NCBI GenBank assembly: GCA_900754795.1
Contig: CAAEEA010000061.1
Coordinates: forward strand, 1-64,000
Source of the DNA: Clostridia bacterium
GTDB lineage: Bacteria > Bacillota > Clostridia > Peptostreptococcales > Anaerovoracaceae
Length of the DNA stretch: 64,000 nt
Reading direction: 5' to 3'
In this document: positions 46,582 through 55,328 of the stretch, piece after piece
Numbering within the stretch: position 1 is the first letter of the stretch
Layout: each line of letters starts with the position of its first letter
Notes under the pieces: generated by a model
The model's input: only the letters and a program-made list of their open reading frames with translations
What the model was told of the DNA's origin: nothing
The model's database searches: none
Translations under genes and position numbers: made by a program

Positions 46582-49500
46582 ATGAGAAAACTCGGAATTG
46601 ATGTAGGTTCTACAACTGTAAAACTTGTATTGACAGACGAAAAAAATAATATTTTATACAAACGATATGAAAGGCACATGTCCAGCGTCTTTGAAAAAGT
46701 GAAACAGCTTCTCGAAGAGCTGATAGCCAAAGAAGGCGACCATGATGTAAAGTGCGTGATAACAGGTTCCGGCGGACTTGCTCTGGCGGAGAAAATAGGA
46801 GCCAGATTTGAGCAGGAGGTAGTCACCTGCTCTGTTGCTGTGCAAAGACTCATCCCCCAGACTGACGTAGCCATAGAGCTCGGGGGAGAAGACGCAAAGA
46901 TAACATATTTCGGAGCTTCCATAGAGCAGAGAATGAACGGCACATGTGCCGGAGGAACAGGCGCTTTTATTGACCAGATGGCTATCCTCCTTAACACCGA
47001 CGGCGACGGCCTTAATGAAGCCGCCAAAAACTACAGGGTGATATATCCGATCGCCGCGAGATGCGGCGTTTTTGCAAAGACGGACATTCAGCCGCTCATC
47101 AATGAGGGAGCTCCTCTTGAAGATCTTGCCGCGTCAATATTCCAGGCTGTGGTCAACCAGACCATAAGCGGCCTTGCCTGTGGTCACAGGATCAAAGGGC
47201 ATGTGGCATTTCTGGGAGGCCCTCTGACCTATATGTCAGAGCTGAGACAGCGCTTTATAGAAACTCTGCAGTTAAAGCCGGAAGAGGTAATCTTCCCGGA
47301 AAATTCAAAATACTTTGTCGCTCTGGGAGCAAGCCTCATGGCTGACGAATGCAGGCAGGTGAGACTTTCCCATCTCCTTGAAAGAATCAGCGAAGTTGAT
47401 ACGTCTTCTACTGCCGGAGCCAAAAGGGTCGAACCGCTGTTCAGAGATGAGGAAGAATACAGGCAGTTCAAAGAAAGGCATGACAGAGCCAGGATAAAAA
47501 GATCTGATATAAGCAGAGCAAAAGGACCGCTCTTTCTCGGCATTGACGCCGGATCCACGACGACAAAAGGCGCTCTGATCGACAGGGATAAAAACCTTCT
47601 TTACAGTTTTTACAGCGGAAACGAGGGAAATCCTCTGGCGACCACGAGACAGATGCTGAAAGAAGTATATTCCCTTCTGCCTGAAGATACATATATCGGC
47701 AACACAACCGTAACAGGGTACGGGGAAGGACTTATCCAGGCAGGGTATAATACGGATTACGGCATGATAGAAACCATGGCTCATTATAAAGCCGCCGAGG
47801 AATTTCTGCCGGGAGTGGACTTTATCCTGGACATAGGCGGACAGGACATGAAATGCATGAGGATCAAGGATCACGCCATTTACAGCATAATGCTCAATGA
47901 GGCATGTTCGTCGGGCTGCGGTTCTTTTATTGAAACATATGCCAAGTCCGTAGACATGACTGTTGAAGAATTTGCCCGCATAGGAATTATGGCGAAAAAC
48001 CCTGTAGATCTGGGCACCAGATGTACCGTTTTCATGAATTCCATGGTAAAACAGGCTCAGAAAGAAGGCGCGGACATCAGCGATATCGCCGCCGGCCTTT
48101 CCTATTCAGTGATAAAAAACGCTCTTTATAAAGTTATCAAGCTGAGAAATCCCGATGAAGCCGGAGAAAAGATTGTAGTGCAGGGAGGAACGTTCCTCAA
48201 TGAATCTGTACTGAGAGCAATAGAAAAAGTTCTGGGGAAAAATGTGGTAAGACCGGATATATCCGGAATAATGGGCGCTTACGGATGCGCGCTCAATTCT
48301 CTTGCCAACTGGGAAGAAGGTCATGTTTCCACGGTAACGCCTGTGGATATGCTTGACGGGTTTGAGGCAAAGACAACCAATACAAGGTGCAAAGGCTGTG
48401 AAAACAACTGTATGCTCACCATAACCAGGTTTGCCGACGGCGGACGATACATAACCGGAAACCGCTGCGAAAAGGGAGCCGGAAAAACCGACGCCCACAG
48501 CGATCTGCCGGATCTGTACGAATATAAGCTTCGCAGGCTCTTTGACTATGAGCCTCTTGACGAAGAAAAGGCATACAGAGGCCATGTCGCCATACCGAGA
48601 GTTCTCAACATGTATGAGAACTATCCTTTCTGGTTCACTTTCTTTACAAGGCTGGGATTTAAAGTGGTGCTGTCGCCTAATTCATCTAAAGAGCTGTATG
48701 AAAAAGGAATTGATACAATTTCTTCTGATACGGCGTGTTATCCGGCGAAGATTGTTCACGGCCACATAAAGACTCTTGTTGAGATGGGAGAAAAATGGAT
48801 ATTCTATCCGTGTATAAATTATGAATACAAAGAAGATCCGAGAGCGCAGAATCATTATAACTGCCCGATAGTCGCCACATATCCCGAAGTTATCGCAAAC
48901 AACATGAACGAGGTGTTTGACGCCGCGGGAGTGACATTTACTCACGATTTTGTGCCTTATGATAATGATAAGAGGCTTGTCAGGAGAATGACGGAGATTC
49001 TCTCTGACAGAGGAGTTACGGAACACGAGATAAGGGAAGCCGTAGCCGCCGCGAGAAAGGAAGAACTCGCCTTTAAGAGTGATGTTATGAAGGCCGGGGA
49101 AGACGCCCTCAGATATATCGAGGAACATGGCAAAAAAGCCGTTGTCCTGGCCGGAAGACCTTATCACCTTGATAAGGAGATAAATCACGGCATAAACAAG
49201 ATGATAACGTCGTACGATATGGCCGTACTGTCTGAGGATTCTGTCTGCCATATGAGCAGTCTCGAAAGGCCTATCAGAGTTCTCGACCAGTGGACTTATC
49301 ATTCAAGGCTGTATAAGGCGGCGGACTTTGTCGGAACAAGAGATGATATTGAGATGGTTCAGCTCAACTCTTTCGGCTGCGGCGTTGACGCGGTAACGAC
49401 GGATCAGGCCGAGGAGATCCTTGAACATAATAATAAACTGTATACTGTCTTAAAGATTGACGAGGGGACCAATATGGGTGCGGCCAGGATCAGAATTCGC

Positions 49501-50904
49501 TCTCTGAAAGCGGCTATTGATGAAAGAGCCAGAAACGGCATAAAAGCCATCCACGATCCGAGACCTTTCCGCAGGAGATTCTTCACCAAAGAGATGAAAG
49601 AAGACTATACCATCATAGTACCTCAGATGGCACCAATACATTTCCGATACCTTGAAGTCGGCCTTAAAGCCTGCGGCTATAAGGCGGTTCTGATGGAGAG
49701 CGTGGACAAAAAAGCCATAGACGAAGGTCTCAAATACATAAATAATGACGCGTGTTATCCTACTCTTGTCACTCTCGGACAGATGATAAGCACACTCAAA
49801 TCAGGCAAATATGATCTCAACAAGACCGCCCTTATCATGTCGCAGACAGGAGGAGGCTGCCGCGCTAGCAACTATATTGCCCTGCTCAGAAAAGCGCTTA
49901 AAGATCTGGGAATGGAACAGATACCTGTCATATCTTTCAGCATGGCAGGGCTCGAATCCAACCCGGGATTTAAGCTCAATCTTTCCATGGGCAAGAGAGT
50001 CATAATAGGAGCTTTGTACGGAGATCTGTTCCAGAGACTGATATATGCCACGAGACCTTATGAAAAAGTCCCGGGAAGCGCCGAAGCGCTCATGAAAAAA
50101 TATGATGAAGAGATATTCAGTAACTGCCGCGACGCCAAGTTCTCAACATTCCGCAAACTCGTAAAACGGATAGTCGAAGACTTTGACAATCTGCCTCTTA
50201 ACGATGTCAGGAAACCAAAGGTTGGAGTAGTCGGGGAAATACTGGTTAAATATCATCCTGACGCCAATAATCACATCGTCGACATCATCGAAAAAGAAGG
50301 CGGAGAAGCTGTTGTACTTGACCTTGTGGACTTTTTCCTTTACGGAATGTACAGCAAGAAATTTAACTATGAAAAACTTTCAGGTTCGTTTCTCCAGTAC
50401 AAGGTGAATGAGTTTGCCATAAAAGTCGTGGAATGGTGCCGCCGGCCGATGCGAAAAGCCCTGCGGGACAGCAGAAGGTTTGAGGAACCCGCGTATATTG
50501 AACATACGGCAAAAGAGGCTTCTCAGATAGCTTCGATCGGAAACCAGTGCGGCGAAGGATGGCTTCTCACCGGCGAAATGATAGAGCTTATAAAAGACGG
50601 GGCGACTAACATAGCGTGTCTCCAGCCTTTCGCGTGCCTGCCTAATCACGTTATCGGCAAAGGTATGATGAAAGCTCTGAGAGAAAGGTTCCCCAAGGCA
50701 AACATCGTTGCCATAGACTACGATCCGGGAGCAAGCGATACGAATCAGCTCAACAGAATCAAACTTATGATGTCAGCGGCTCACAGGAATCTCAACTCAG
50801 AAAAAGAGGAAGAACTCATGTCCCGGGATGAAAGCTCATCCGAAGTAAGAAAAATCAAAGAGCGTTCCGGCGAAGAAAGACAGAGAACCGAAAAAGGCGC
50901 GTGA
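46582..50904 (+). CDS. Large acyl-CoA dehydratase activase-type protein (two ASKHA domains + HgdB-like)
   Basis: A 1440-residue protein related to the ATP-dependent activator of 2-hydroxyacyl-CoA dehydratases. Two ASKHA ATPase domains occur: GIDVGSTTVKLVL at 5-17 and GIDAGSTTTKGAL near 319. Their iron-sulfur loops are GTCAGGTGAFIDQ and EACSSGCGSFIE. A four-cysteine segment follows (TRCKGCENNCML...NRCEKG), then DUF2229 and dehydratase-like regions to residue 1400 (NDACYPTLVTLGQM, QTGGGCRASNY, NQCGEGWLLTGEM). The last 40 residues are charged. Such fused proteins are common in anaerobes; the reaction is not known, and no HgdAB partner lies nearby. Confidence 0.9.
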   Translation: MRKLGIDVGSTTVKLVLTDEKNNILYKRYERHMSSVFEKVKQLLEELIAKEGDHDVKCVITGSGGLALAEKIGARFEQEVVTCSVAVQRLIPQTDVAIELGGEDAKITYFGASIEQRMNGTCAGGTGAFIDQMAILLNTDGDGLNEAAKNYRVIYPIAARCGVFAKTDIQPLINEGAPLEDLAASIFQAVVNQTISGLACGHRIKGHVAFLGGPLTYMSELRQRFIETLQLKPEEVIFPENSKYFVALGASLMADECRQVRLSHLLERISEVDTSSTAGAKRVEPLFRDEEEYRQFKERHDRARIKRSDISRAKGPLFLGIDAGSTTTKGALIDRDKNLLYSFYSGNEGNPLATTRQMLKEVYSLLPEDTYIGNTTVTGYGEGLIQAGYNTDYGMIETMAHYKAAEEFLPGVDFILDIGGQDMKCMRIKDHAIYSIMLNEACSSGCGSFIETYAKSVDMTVEEFARIGIMAKNPVDLGTRCTVFMNSMVKQAQKEGADISDIAAGLSYSVIKNALYKVIKLRNPDEAGEKIVVQGGTFLNESVLRAIEKVLGKNVVRPDISGIMGAYGCALNSLANWEEGHVSTVTPVDMLDGFEAKTTNTRCKGCENNCMLTITRFADGGRYITGNRCEKGAGKTDAHSDLPDLYEYKLRRLFDYEPLDEEKAYRGHVAIPRVLNMYENYPFWFTFFTRLGFKVVLSPNSSKELYEKGIDTISSDTACYPAKIVHGHIKTLVEMGEKWIFYPCINYEYKEDPRAQNHYNCPIVATYPEVIANNMNEVFDAAGVTFTHDFVPYDNDKRLVRRMTEILSDRGVTEHEIREAVAAARKEELAFKSDVMKAGEDALRYIEEHGKKAVVLAGRPYHLDKEINHGINKMITSYDMAVLSEDSVCHMSSLERPIRVLDQWTYHSRLYKAADFVGTRDDIEMVQLNSFGCGVDAVTTDQAEEILEHNNKLYTVLKIDEGTNMGAARIRIRSLKAAIDERARNGIKAIHDPRPFRRRFFTKEMKEDYTIIVPQMAPIHFRYLEVGLKACGYKAVLMESVDKKAIDEGLKYINNDACYPTLVTLGQMISTLKSGKYDLNKTALIMSQTGGGCRASNYIALLRKALKDLGMEQIPVISFSMAGLESNPGFKLNLSMGKRVIIGALYGDLFQRLIYATRPYEKVPGSAEALMKKYDEEIFSNCRDAKFSTFRKLVKRIVEDFDNLPLNDVRKPKVGVVGEILVKYHPDANNHIVDIIEKEGGEAVVLDLVDFFLYGMYSKKFNYEKLSGSFLQYKVNEFAIKVVEWCRRPMRKALRDSRRFEEPAYIEHTAKEASQIASIGNQCGEGWLLTGEMIELIKDGATNIACLQPFACLPNHVIGKGMMKALRERFPKANIVAIDYDPGASDTNQLNRIKLMMSAAHRNLNSEKEEELMSRDESSSEVRKIKERSGEERQRTEKGA

Positions 50905-50946
50905 CACGGATGTAAGACGCGTACCGGCGTGAGGCTGAATATGCCC

Positions 50947-50975
50947 TTGAAAATACTCCTTTCCGGTGCTATAAT
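50947..50975 (+). promoter_or_regulatory. Sigma-A promoter of the YebC-family gene
   Basis: TTGAAA (50947-50952), 17-base spacer, TATAAT (50970-50975) with an extended TGC before it. Confidence 0.82.
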
Positions 50976-51018
50976 GATACGGAAGAAATAATAAAAAAAT
51001 ACAGTTAGGAGGTGTCTC

Positions 51019-51747
51019 ATGGGAAGACACGGTACCATAGCCGGGAGAAAAGCGGCTCAGGATTCCAAGAGAGCGGCGCTGTTTACAAAATACGCGAGAG
51101 CTATAACGGTAGCTGCCAAGGACGGAGGAGATCCTGAATACAACGCGTCTTTGAGACTGGCTATCGAAAAGGCCAAGGCAATTTCGATGCCTAATGATAA
51201 TATCAACAGAGCCATAAAAAAAGGAACAGGCGAGCTGGCGGGGGAGACATACGAAGAACTCAAATTTGAGGGCTACGGAGTAGCCGGAGTCGCGGTCATA
51301 GTTGAAGCTCTGACTGATAACACAAACAGAACCACGTCGTCCGTAAGATCTACGTTTGATAAATACGGCGGCAACCTCGGTTCACCGGGATGTGTTTCGT
51401 ACATGTTCTCACGCAGAGGAGTCATAATCATAGAAAAGAACGACAGCACAGATGAAGACAGCCTGCTGGAAGCTGCTCTTGAAGCCGGAGCCGACGATAT
51501 GCAGGTGCAGGAGGACAGCTACGAAATCCTCACTGATCCTTCGGTACATACGGACGTTCACCATGCTCTTGCCGACGCCGGATATGAGATCGCGGAGTCG
51601 GATGTTGAGATGATTCCTTCCGTAGAATCGACGCCTACGGATCCCGGAGACATCAAGAAGCTTAAAAAAATGATAGAGCTTCTTGAAGATAACGATGACG
51701 TGCAGAAGGTATATACAAATTGTTCCATTGACCTTTACGAGGAATAA
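51019..51747 (+). CDS. YebC/PmpR family regulator
   Basis: A 242-residue three-domain protein of the YebC family (GRHGTIAGRKAAQDSKRAALFTKYARAI at the start, AKAISMPNDNINRAIKKGTGE, VEALTDNTNRT). Members act as transcription regulators and some aid translation of proline stretches. AGGAGGTG precedes the ATG. It has its own strong promoter. Confidence 0.94.
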   Translation: MGRHGTIAGRKAAQDSKRAALFTKYARAITVAAKDGGDPEYNASLRLAIEKAKAISMPNDNINRAIKKGTGELAGETYEELKFEGYGVAGVAVIVEALTDNTNRTTSSVRSTFDKYGGNLGSPGCVSYMFSRRGVIIIEKNDSTDEDSLLEAALEAGADDMQVQEDSYEILTDPSVHTDVHHALADAGYEIAESDVEMIPSVESTPTDPGDIKKLKKMIELLEDNDDVQKVYTNCSIDLYEE

Positions 51748-51776
51748 TCTTCTTTGCCTTCGATTATAATTAAAAG

Positions 51777-51960
51777 TATTCCTGGGTTACGCGACGGGGA
51801 AACATAATTGAACCTACATTTACGCATTGGGAATCCGGAGTTTCCGAAACATTATGTCAGGCCTCATTTTTCAGTGGAAGACAGAAGTCAGGAACAGGGC
51901 ACCCACCTATCACTGATAGGGCGTCAATTATTTCCCTGACGGTATCCCGGGATCAGAATA
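51777..51960 (+). ncRNA. ssrS: Probable 6S RNA
   Basis: A rod-like 184-base RNA. TATTC (51777-51781) pairs with GAATA (51956-51960), CTGGG/CCCGG and GGTTAC/GTATCC continue the stem, and GGGGAAA (51796-51802) pairs with TTTCCCT (51931-51937). A large open centre follows, whose 3' side holds GGGCACCCACCTATCACTGATAGGGCG with a CTATC/GATAG hairpin, the arrangement of the 6S central bubble that mimics an open promoter. TATAAT at 51765-51770 predicts a start at 51777, exactly the stem end. The -35 is poor. 6S binds RNA polymerase-sigma-A. The identification is by shape and motif only. Confidence 0.6.
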
Positions 51961-52052
51961 CCGCGACGGATCGCAGCCTCCTGACATTGCATGAAGCATG
52001 TTTGGCAGAAAAGACAGAAGTCTTATTGGTCTGCGGGCAATCAGGCCGCGGT
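51960..52052 (+). ncRNA. Structured RNA element ahead of the nickel-type operon
   Basis: ACCGCG (51960-51965) closes with CGCGGT (52047-52052). Inside, CCTG plus ATTGC (51980-51990) pairs with GCAAT plus CAGG (52037-52045), and GCAGA/TCTGC encloses an AAGAC/GTCTT hairpin. A short CATG-AAG-CATG hairpin adds a third arm. The nested stems suggest a folded leader or small RNA. It does not match any riboswitch consensus I know, including NiCo and cobalamin. Confidence 0.4.
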
Positions 52053-52074
52053 TAGGGCTGATCATATGATATGT

Positions 52075-52080
52075 TATAAT
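52075..52080 (+). promoter_or_regulatory. Extended -10 element upstream of the binding-protein gene
   Basis: TGT followed by TATAAT, with no recognisable -35. A start near 52087 would place the attenuator-like hairpin at the very 5' end of the message. Confidence 0.5.
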
Positions 52081-52093
52081 GTATGTTATGAAG

Positions 52094-52140
52094 ACATACG
52101 GTTTTTCTGAAGAAAAAACAGAGATAATCGTATGTTTTTT
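52094..52140 (+). terminator. Attenuator-like terminator in the leader of the nickel-type operon
   Basis: ACATACG (52094-52100) pairs with CGTATGT (52129-52135), with an inner GTTTTT/AAAAAC hairpin, then six T (52135-52140). It lies 25 bases before the start codon of the substrate-binding protein, not after a gene. GTATGT at 52081-52086 could instead pair with ACATAC and free the gene, an antiterminator geometry. Confidence 0.6.
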
Positions 52141-52164
52141 ATTGTTAAAAATCAGGAGAAAAAA

Positions 52165-53700
52165 ATGAAAAAGTTAACGACAGCCGCGCTCATCATGTTC
52201 GTTCTTTTTTTACTGGTTTCATGCGAAAGCACTGTGAACGGGGATGAAGAAACGCTGGTGTACGGAAGCGGAGACTATACGAGAATAAATCCGGCAATGG
52301 ATGAACACGGAGAGATTAACAGTCTTCTCTTTGACGGACTGACCGCCAGAGACGGAGACAACCGGACAGTACCCGGACTTGCCGAAGACTGGGATTATGA
52401 TGAGGAGACTTATACATATACTTTTTATCTGAGAAAAAACGTCAGATGGCATGACGGAGAGCCTTTTACAGCCGGGGATGTCCGGTTTACCGTTGAAGCG
52501 ATTATGGATCCGGACAACGGCTCAGAGAACGCGCCTGATTTTGAAGATGTTGAGGAGGTCAATGTCTTAGACGATTATACTGTTTCTTTCAGGCTTTCCG
52601 CGCCTAACGCGGCTTTTCTTGATTATATGACTATGGCTGTTCTCCCTGAGCACCTGCTTTCAGGAGAAGATATGCAGGAGTCGGAATTTTTCAGAGCGCC
52701 GGTGGGGACAGGGCCTTACATCCTTGACAGCTGGGAAGAGGGACAGGCCATAATCCTGGTAAAAAATACGGATTATTACAAAGGCGAGCCTGATATAGAC
52801 AGAGTGGTATTTAAGATCGTAACTGATGACAATGCCAGGGCAATGCAGATGCAGAGCGGAGAGCTTGATCTTGCCCTGCTTACTCCAAAAGATTCAGAAA
52901 AATTTCTCGGAGAAGACGGATACGCGGTATACCCTATGGAAACGTCCGATTACAGGGGAATCATGTTCAACTTCGCAAACGAATACTGGCAAAAAAACAG
53001 AGACATGATTCCGGCCGTATGCTGCGGCATAGACAGGGAAGCAATAGTTGATTCGGTGCTTCACGGTCACGGAATACCGGCATACGGTCCCCTGCAGAGA
53101 AATATTTACAATAACCGGGACGTGGAACATTATGACTATGATCCGGACAGAGCCCGGAAAATCCTTGAAGACGCCGGATACACTGTGGGAGAAAACGGAT
53201 TTTATGAAAGAGACGGTGAAGAAGCGGGTTTTGTCATAAGCGTGGGAGCGGGAGACCAGGTGAGGCTGGACATTGCGCAGGCGGTATGCCAGCAGCTGGC
53301 CGGAATAGGAATCAACTGCAGCGTAGAGGTTCCGGCTCAGGTGGACTGGAGCGGCCAGATGGCGTATCTGATAGGCTGGGGCAGTCCCTTTGACGCCGAT
53401 GATCATACGTATAAAGTTTTCGGAACAGGCAAGGGAGCCAATTATTCATCCTATTCCAATGGGGATGTGGATAAATATCTGACAGCGGCAAGGAGTTCAG
53501 ACGATCCGCAGGTAAGAGCGGAGGCCTATGACAGCTTTCAGGAAGCTCTTGCCGAAGACCCGCCTTTTGCCTTTATCTGCTATGTAGACGCGGATTATGT
53601 GGCAAAAGACACGATAAAAGGTATCAGTGAAGATACGGTCATGGGACATCATGGCGCGGGGATATTCTGGAATATTACGGAGTGGACAATACAGCAGTGA
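52165..53700 (+). CDS. ABC transporter substrate-binding lipoprotein (family 5, nickel/oligopeptide type)
   Basis: A 511-residue solute-binding protein of the DppA/NikA/OppA family. The signal peptide ends in the lipobox LVSC (cysteine near residue 20). PGLAEDWDYDEETYTYTFYLRKNVRWHDGEPFTAGDV and GTGPYILDSWEEG are family hallmarks. The C-terminus GHHGAGIFWNITEW contains a His pair often seen in metal-chelate binders. The start is the ATG at 52165 after AGGAG; an upstream ATG at 52132 lies on the terminator arm and is rejected. Nickel as cargo is inferred from larEBC in the same operon. Confidence 0.9.
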   Translation: MKKLTTAALIMFVLFLLVSCESTVNGDEETLVYGSGDYTRINPAMDEHGEINSLLFDGLTARDGDNRTVPGLAEDWDYDEETYTYTFYLRKNVRWHDGEPFTAGDVRFTVEAIMDPDNGSENAPDFEDVEEVNVLDDYTVSFRLSAPNAAFLDYMTMAVLPEHLLSGEDMQESEFFRAPVGTGPYILDSWEEGQAIILVKNTDYYKGEPDIDRVVFKIVTDDNARAMQMQSGELDLALLTPKDSEKFLGEDGYAVYPMETSDYRGIMFNFANEYWQKNRDMIPAVCCGIDREAIVDSVLHGHGIPAYGPLQRNIYNNRDVEHYDYDPDRARKILEDAGYTVGENGFYERDGEEAGFVISVGAGDQVRLDIAQAVCQQLAGIGINCSVEVPAQVDWSGQMAYLIGWGSPFDADDHTYKVFGTGKGANYSSYSNGDVDKYLTAARSSDDPQVRAEAYDSFQEALAEDPPFAFICYVDADYVAKDTIKGISEDTVMGHHGAGIFWNITEWTIQQ

Positions 53701-55328
53701 TGAGAGAGAAAAATATTTTAGAAGTGAAGGATCTTTCGGTGAGTTTCCTCGCTGCAAAAGGAGAAATCGAAGCGGTAAAAAATGTGACTTTTGATCTGCG
53801 AAAAGGCGAGATACTTGCCATAGCCGGAGAATCGGGATGCGGCAAGAGCGTTCTCTGCAAGGCGATTATGAAGCTCCTTCCGGAAAACGCCTTTTTAAAG
53901 AGCGGCAGGATAAAGATAAACGGAGAAGATATAACTGATTTTTGCCGCAAGCAAATGGATAAACTAAGAGGAAAAGCTTTTTCCATGATCTTTCAGGATC
54001 CCATGAGTTCTCTTGATCCTACGTATCCCGTGGGAGATCAGATCGCAGAGGCTGTCATGGCGCACAGTCCGCAGACAAGCATAAATGAAGCGCGTCAGAG
54101 GGCGGTCGGACTGATGGAAATGGCAGGTATAGGAAGACCCGAAGACAGATACTTCATGTATCCTTATGAGCTTTCCGGAGGTATGAGACAGAGGATCGTC
54201 ATAGCGATAGCGATGGCCCAGAAACCTCTGATGATATTCGCGGATGAACCGACCACGTCTCTTGATGTGACTGTTCAGTCCGATATACTGGATCTTTTCA
54301 GCCGGATAAAAAACGAGACCGGCACTTCTGTCGTGTTTATCTCTCACGATCTCTCCGCGGCGGCAGGCATAGCCGACAGGGTTATCGTCATGAAAGACGG
54401 GCAGATAACAGAAACCGGAACGGCGGATGATATCTATTTCAGGCCGGAACATCCCTATACCGCCGAGCTGATCAGATACGCCTCCGGTATCGGGGCAGAA
54501 TCTGAAAAGAGGATAACAGGAGATACGCTTCTTGACGTGAGAGGGCTTACGCTCAGTTTCAGGCTCGGGCGGTCATCTTCGGTTAAAGCGGTAGACGACC
54601 TTTCTTTTAATATAAGGGAAGGCGAGATATTCGGGCTTGCGGGCGAGTCCGGATCGGGCAAGTCAACAGCCGCAAGATGTATAATGGGTATATACGGCCC
54701 GGATCGTGGAGAAGTGTATTTTGACGGCGTCAATATAACAGATCCCGCAGCGACCCGGCAGCAGAAAAAGCTTTTGAGAACGTCCATACAGATGGTTTTT
54801 CAGGATCCGGCCGCGAGTCTCAACGAGAGAATGAAGATAAAAGATATAATAACAGAACCGCTGAAGATAAATCATATGAAGCCCGCGGCGGATTCTTTGA
54901 GAGAAGAAGCTCAAAATCTCCTTGAAGATGTCGGACTTAACAGATCGCTGGCGGACAGGTATCCGGCGGAACTTTCAGGCGGCATGAGGCAGCGGGTAGC
55001 CATAGCAAGAGCTCTTTCCACGCGCCCAAGGCTGATAATAGCTGACGAGCCGGTATCTTCTCTTGACGCGCCTGTCAGGACCCAGATAATCGAATTGTTC
55101 AGAAAGCTGAGAAAAGAAAGGGGATTTTCCCTGCTGTTCATAGCCCACGACCTTTCTCTGATACGAAATTTCTGTGACAGAACAGGAGTGATGTTCAGAG
55201 GAAAAATGGTCGAAATGGCAGAAACAGAAAACCTGTTTTCTGATCCGCGCCATCCGTACACGATCTCGCTTCTTTCAGCCATACCAGCACCGGACCCTGT
55301 AAAAGAGAGAGCTAAGAGGAAAAGATAA
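53700..55328 (+). CDS. Fused dual ABC ATPase (DppD-DppF/NikD-NikE type)
   Basis: A 542-residue protein with two complete ATPase domains. Walker A motifs GESGCGKS (near 43) and GESGSGKS (near 315), signatures LSGGMRQRI and LSGGMRQRV, Walker B MIFADEPTTSLD and LIIADEPVSSLD. Each half ends with the HPYT element of the oligopeptide/nickel subfamily. The usual two genes are here one chain. The start is the ATG at 53700, overlapping the stop of the binding protein by one base; GTG codons at 53682 and 53697 are alternatives. The stop (TAATG) overlaps the permease start. Confidence 0.93.
   Translation: MREKNILEVKDLSVSFLAAKGEIEAVKNVTFDLRKGEILAIAGESGCGKSVLCKAIMKLLPENAFLKSGRIKINGEDITDFCRKQMDKLRGKAFSMIFQDPMSSLDPTYPVGDQIAEAVMAHSPQTSINEARQRAVGLMEMAGIGRPEDRYFMYPYELSGGMRQRIVIAIAMAQKPLMIFADEPTTSLDVTVQSDILDLFSRIKNETGTSVVFISHDLSAAAGIADRVIVMKDGQITETGTADDIYFRPEHPYTAELIRYASGIGAESEKRITGDTLLDVRGLTLSFRLGRSSSVKAVDDLSFNIREGEIFGLAGESGSGKSTAARCIMGIYGPDRGEVYFDGVNITDPAATRQQKKLLRTSIQMVFQDPAASLNERMKIKDIITEPLKINHMKPAADSLREEAQNLLEDVGLNRSLADRYPAELSGGMRQRVAIARALSTRPRLIIADEPVSSLDAPVRTQIIELFRKLRKERGFSLLFIAHDLSLIRNFCDRTGVMFRGKMVEMAETENLFSDPRHPYTISLLSAIPAPDPVKERAKRKR

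Noticed and set aside
51950..51975. T-box leader, suggested by ACCGCG
   Set aside because: The T-box core (GGGTGG before ACCGCG) is absent and no aminoacyl-tRNA or amino-acid gene follows.
51960..52060. NiCo or cobalamin riboswitch
   Set aside because: The position is attractive, but the conserved junction sequences I know of these families are not in the right order; kept only as an unnamed structured element.
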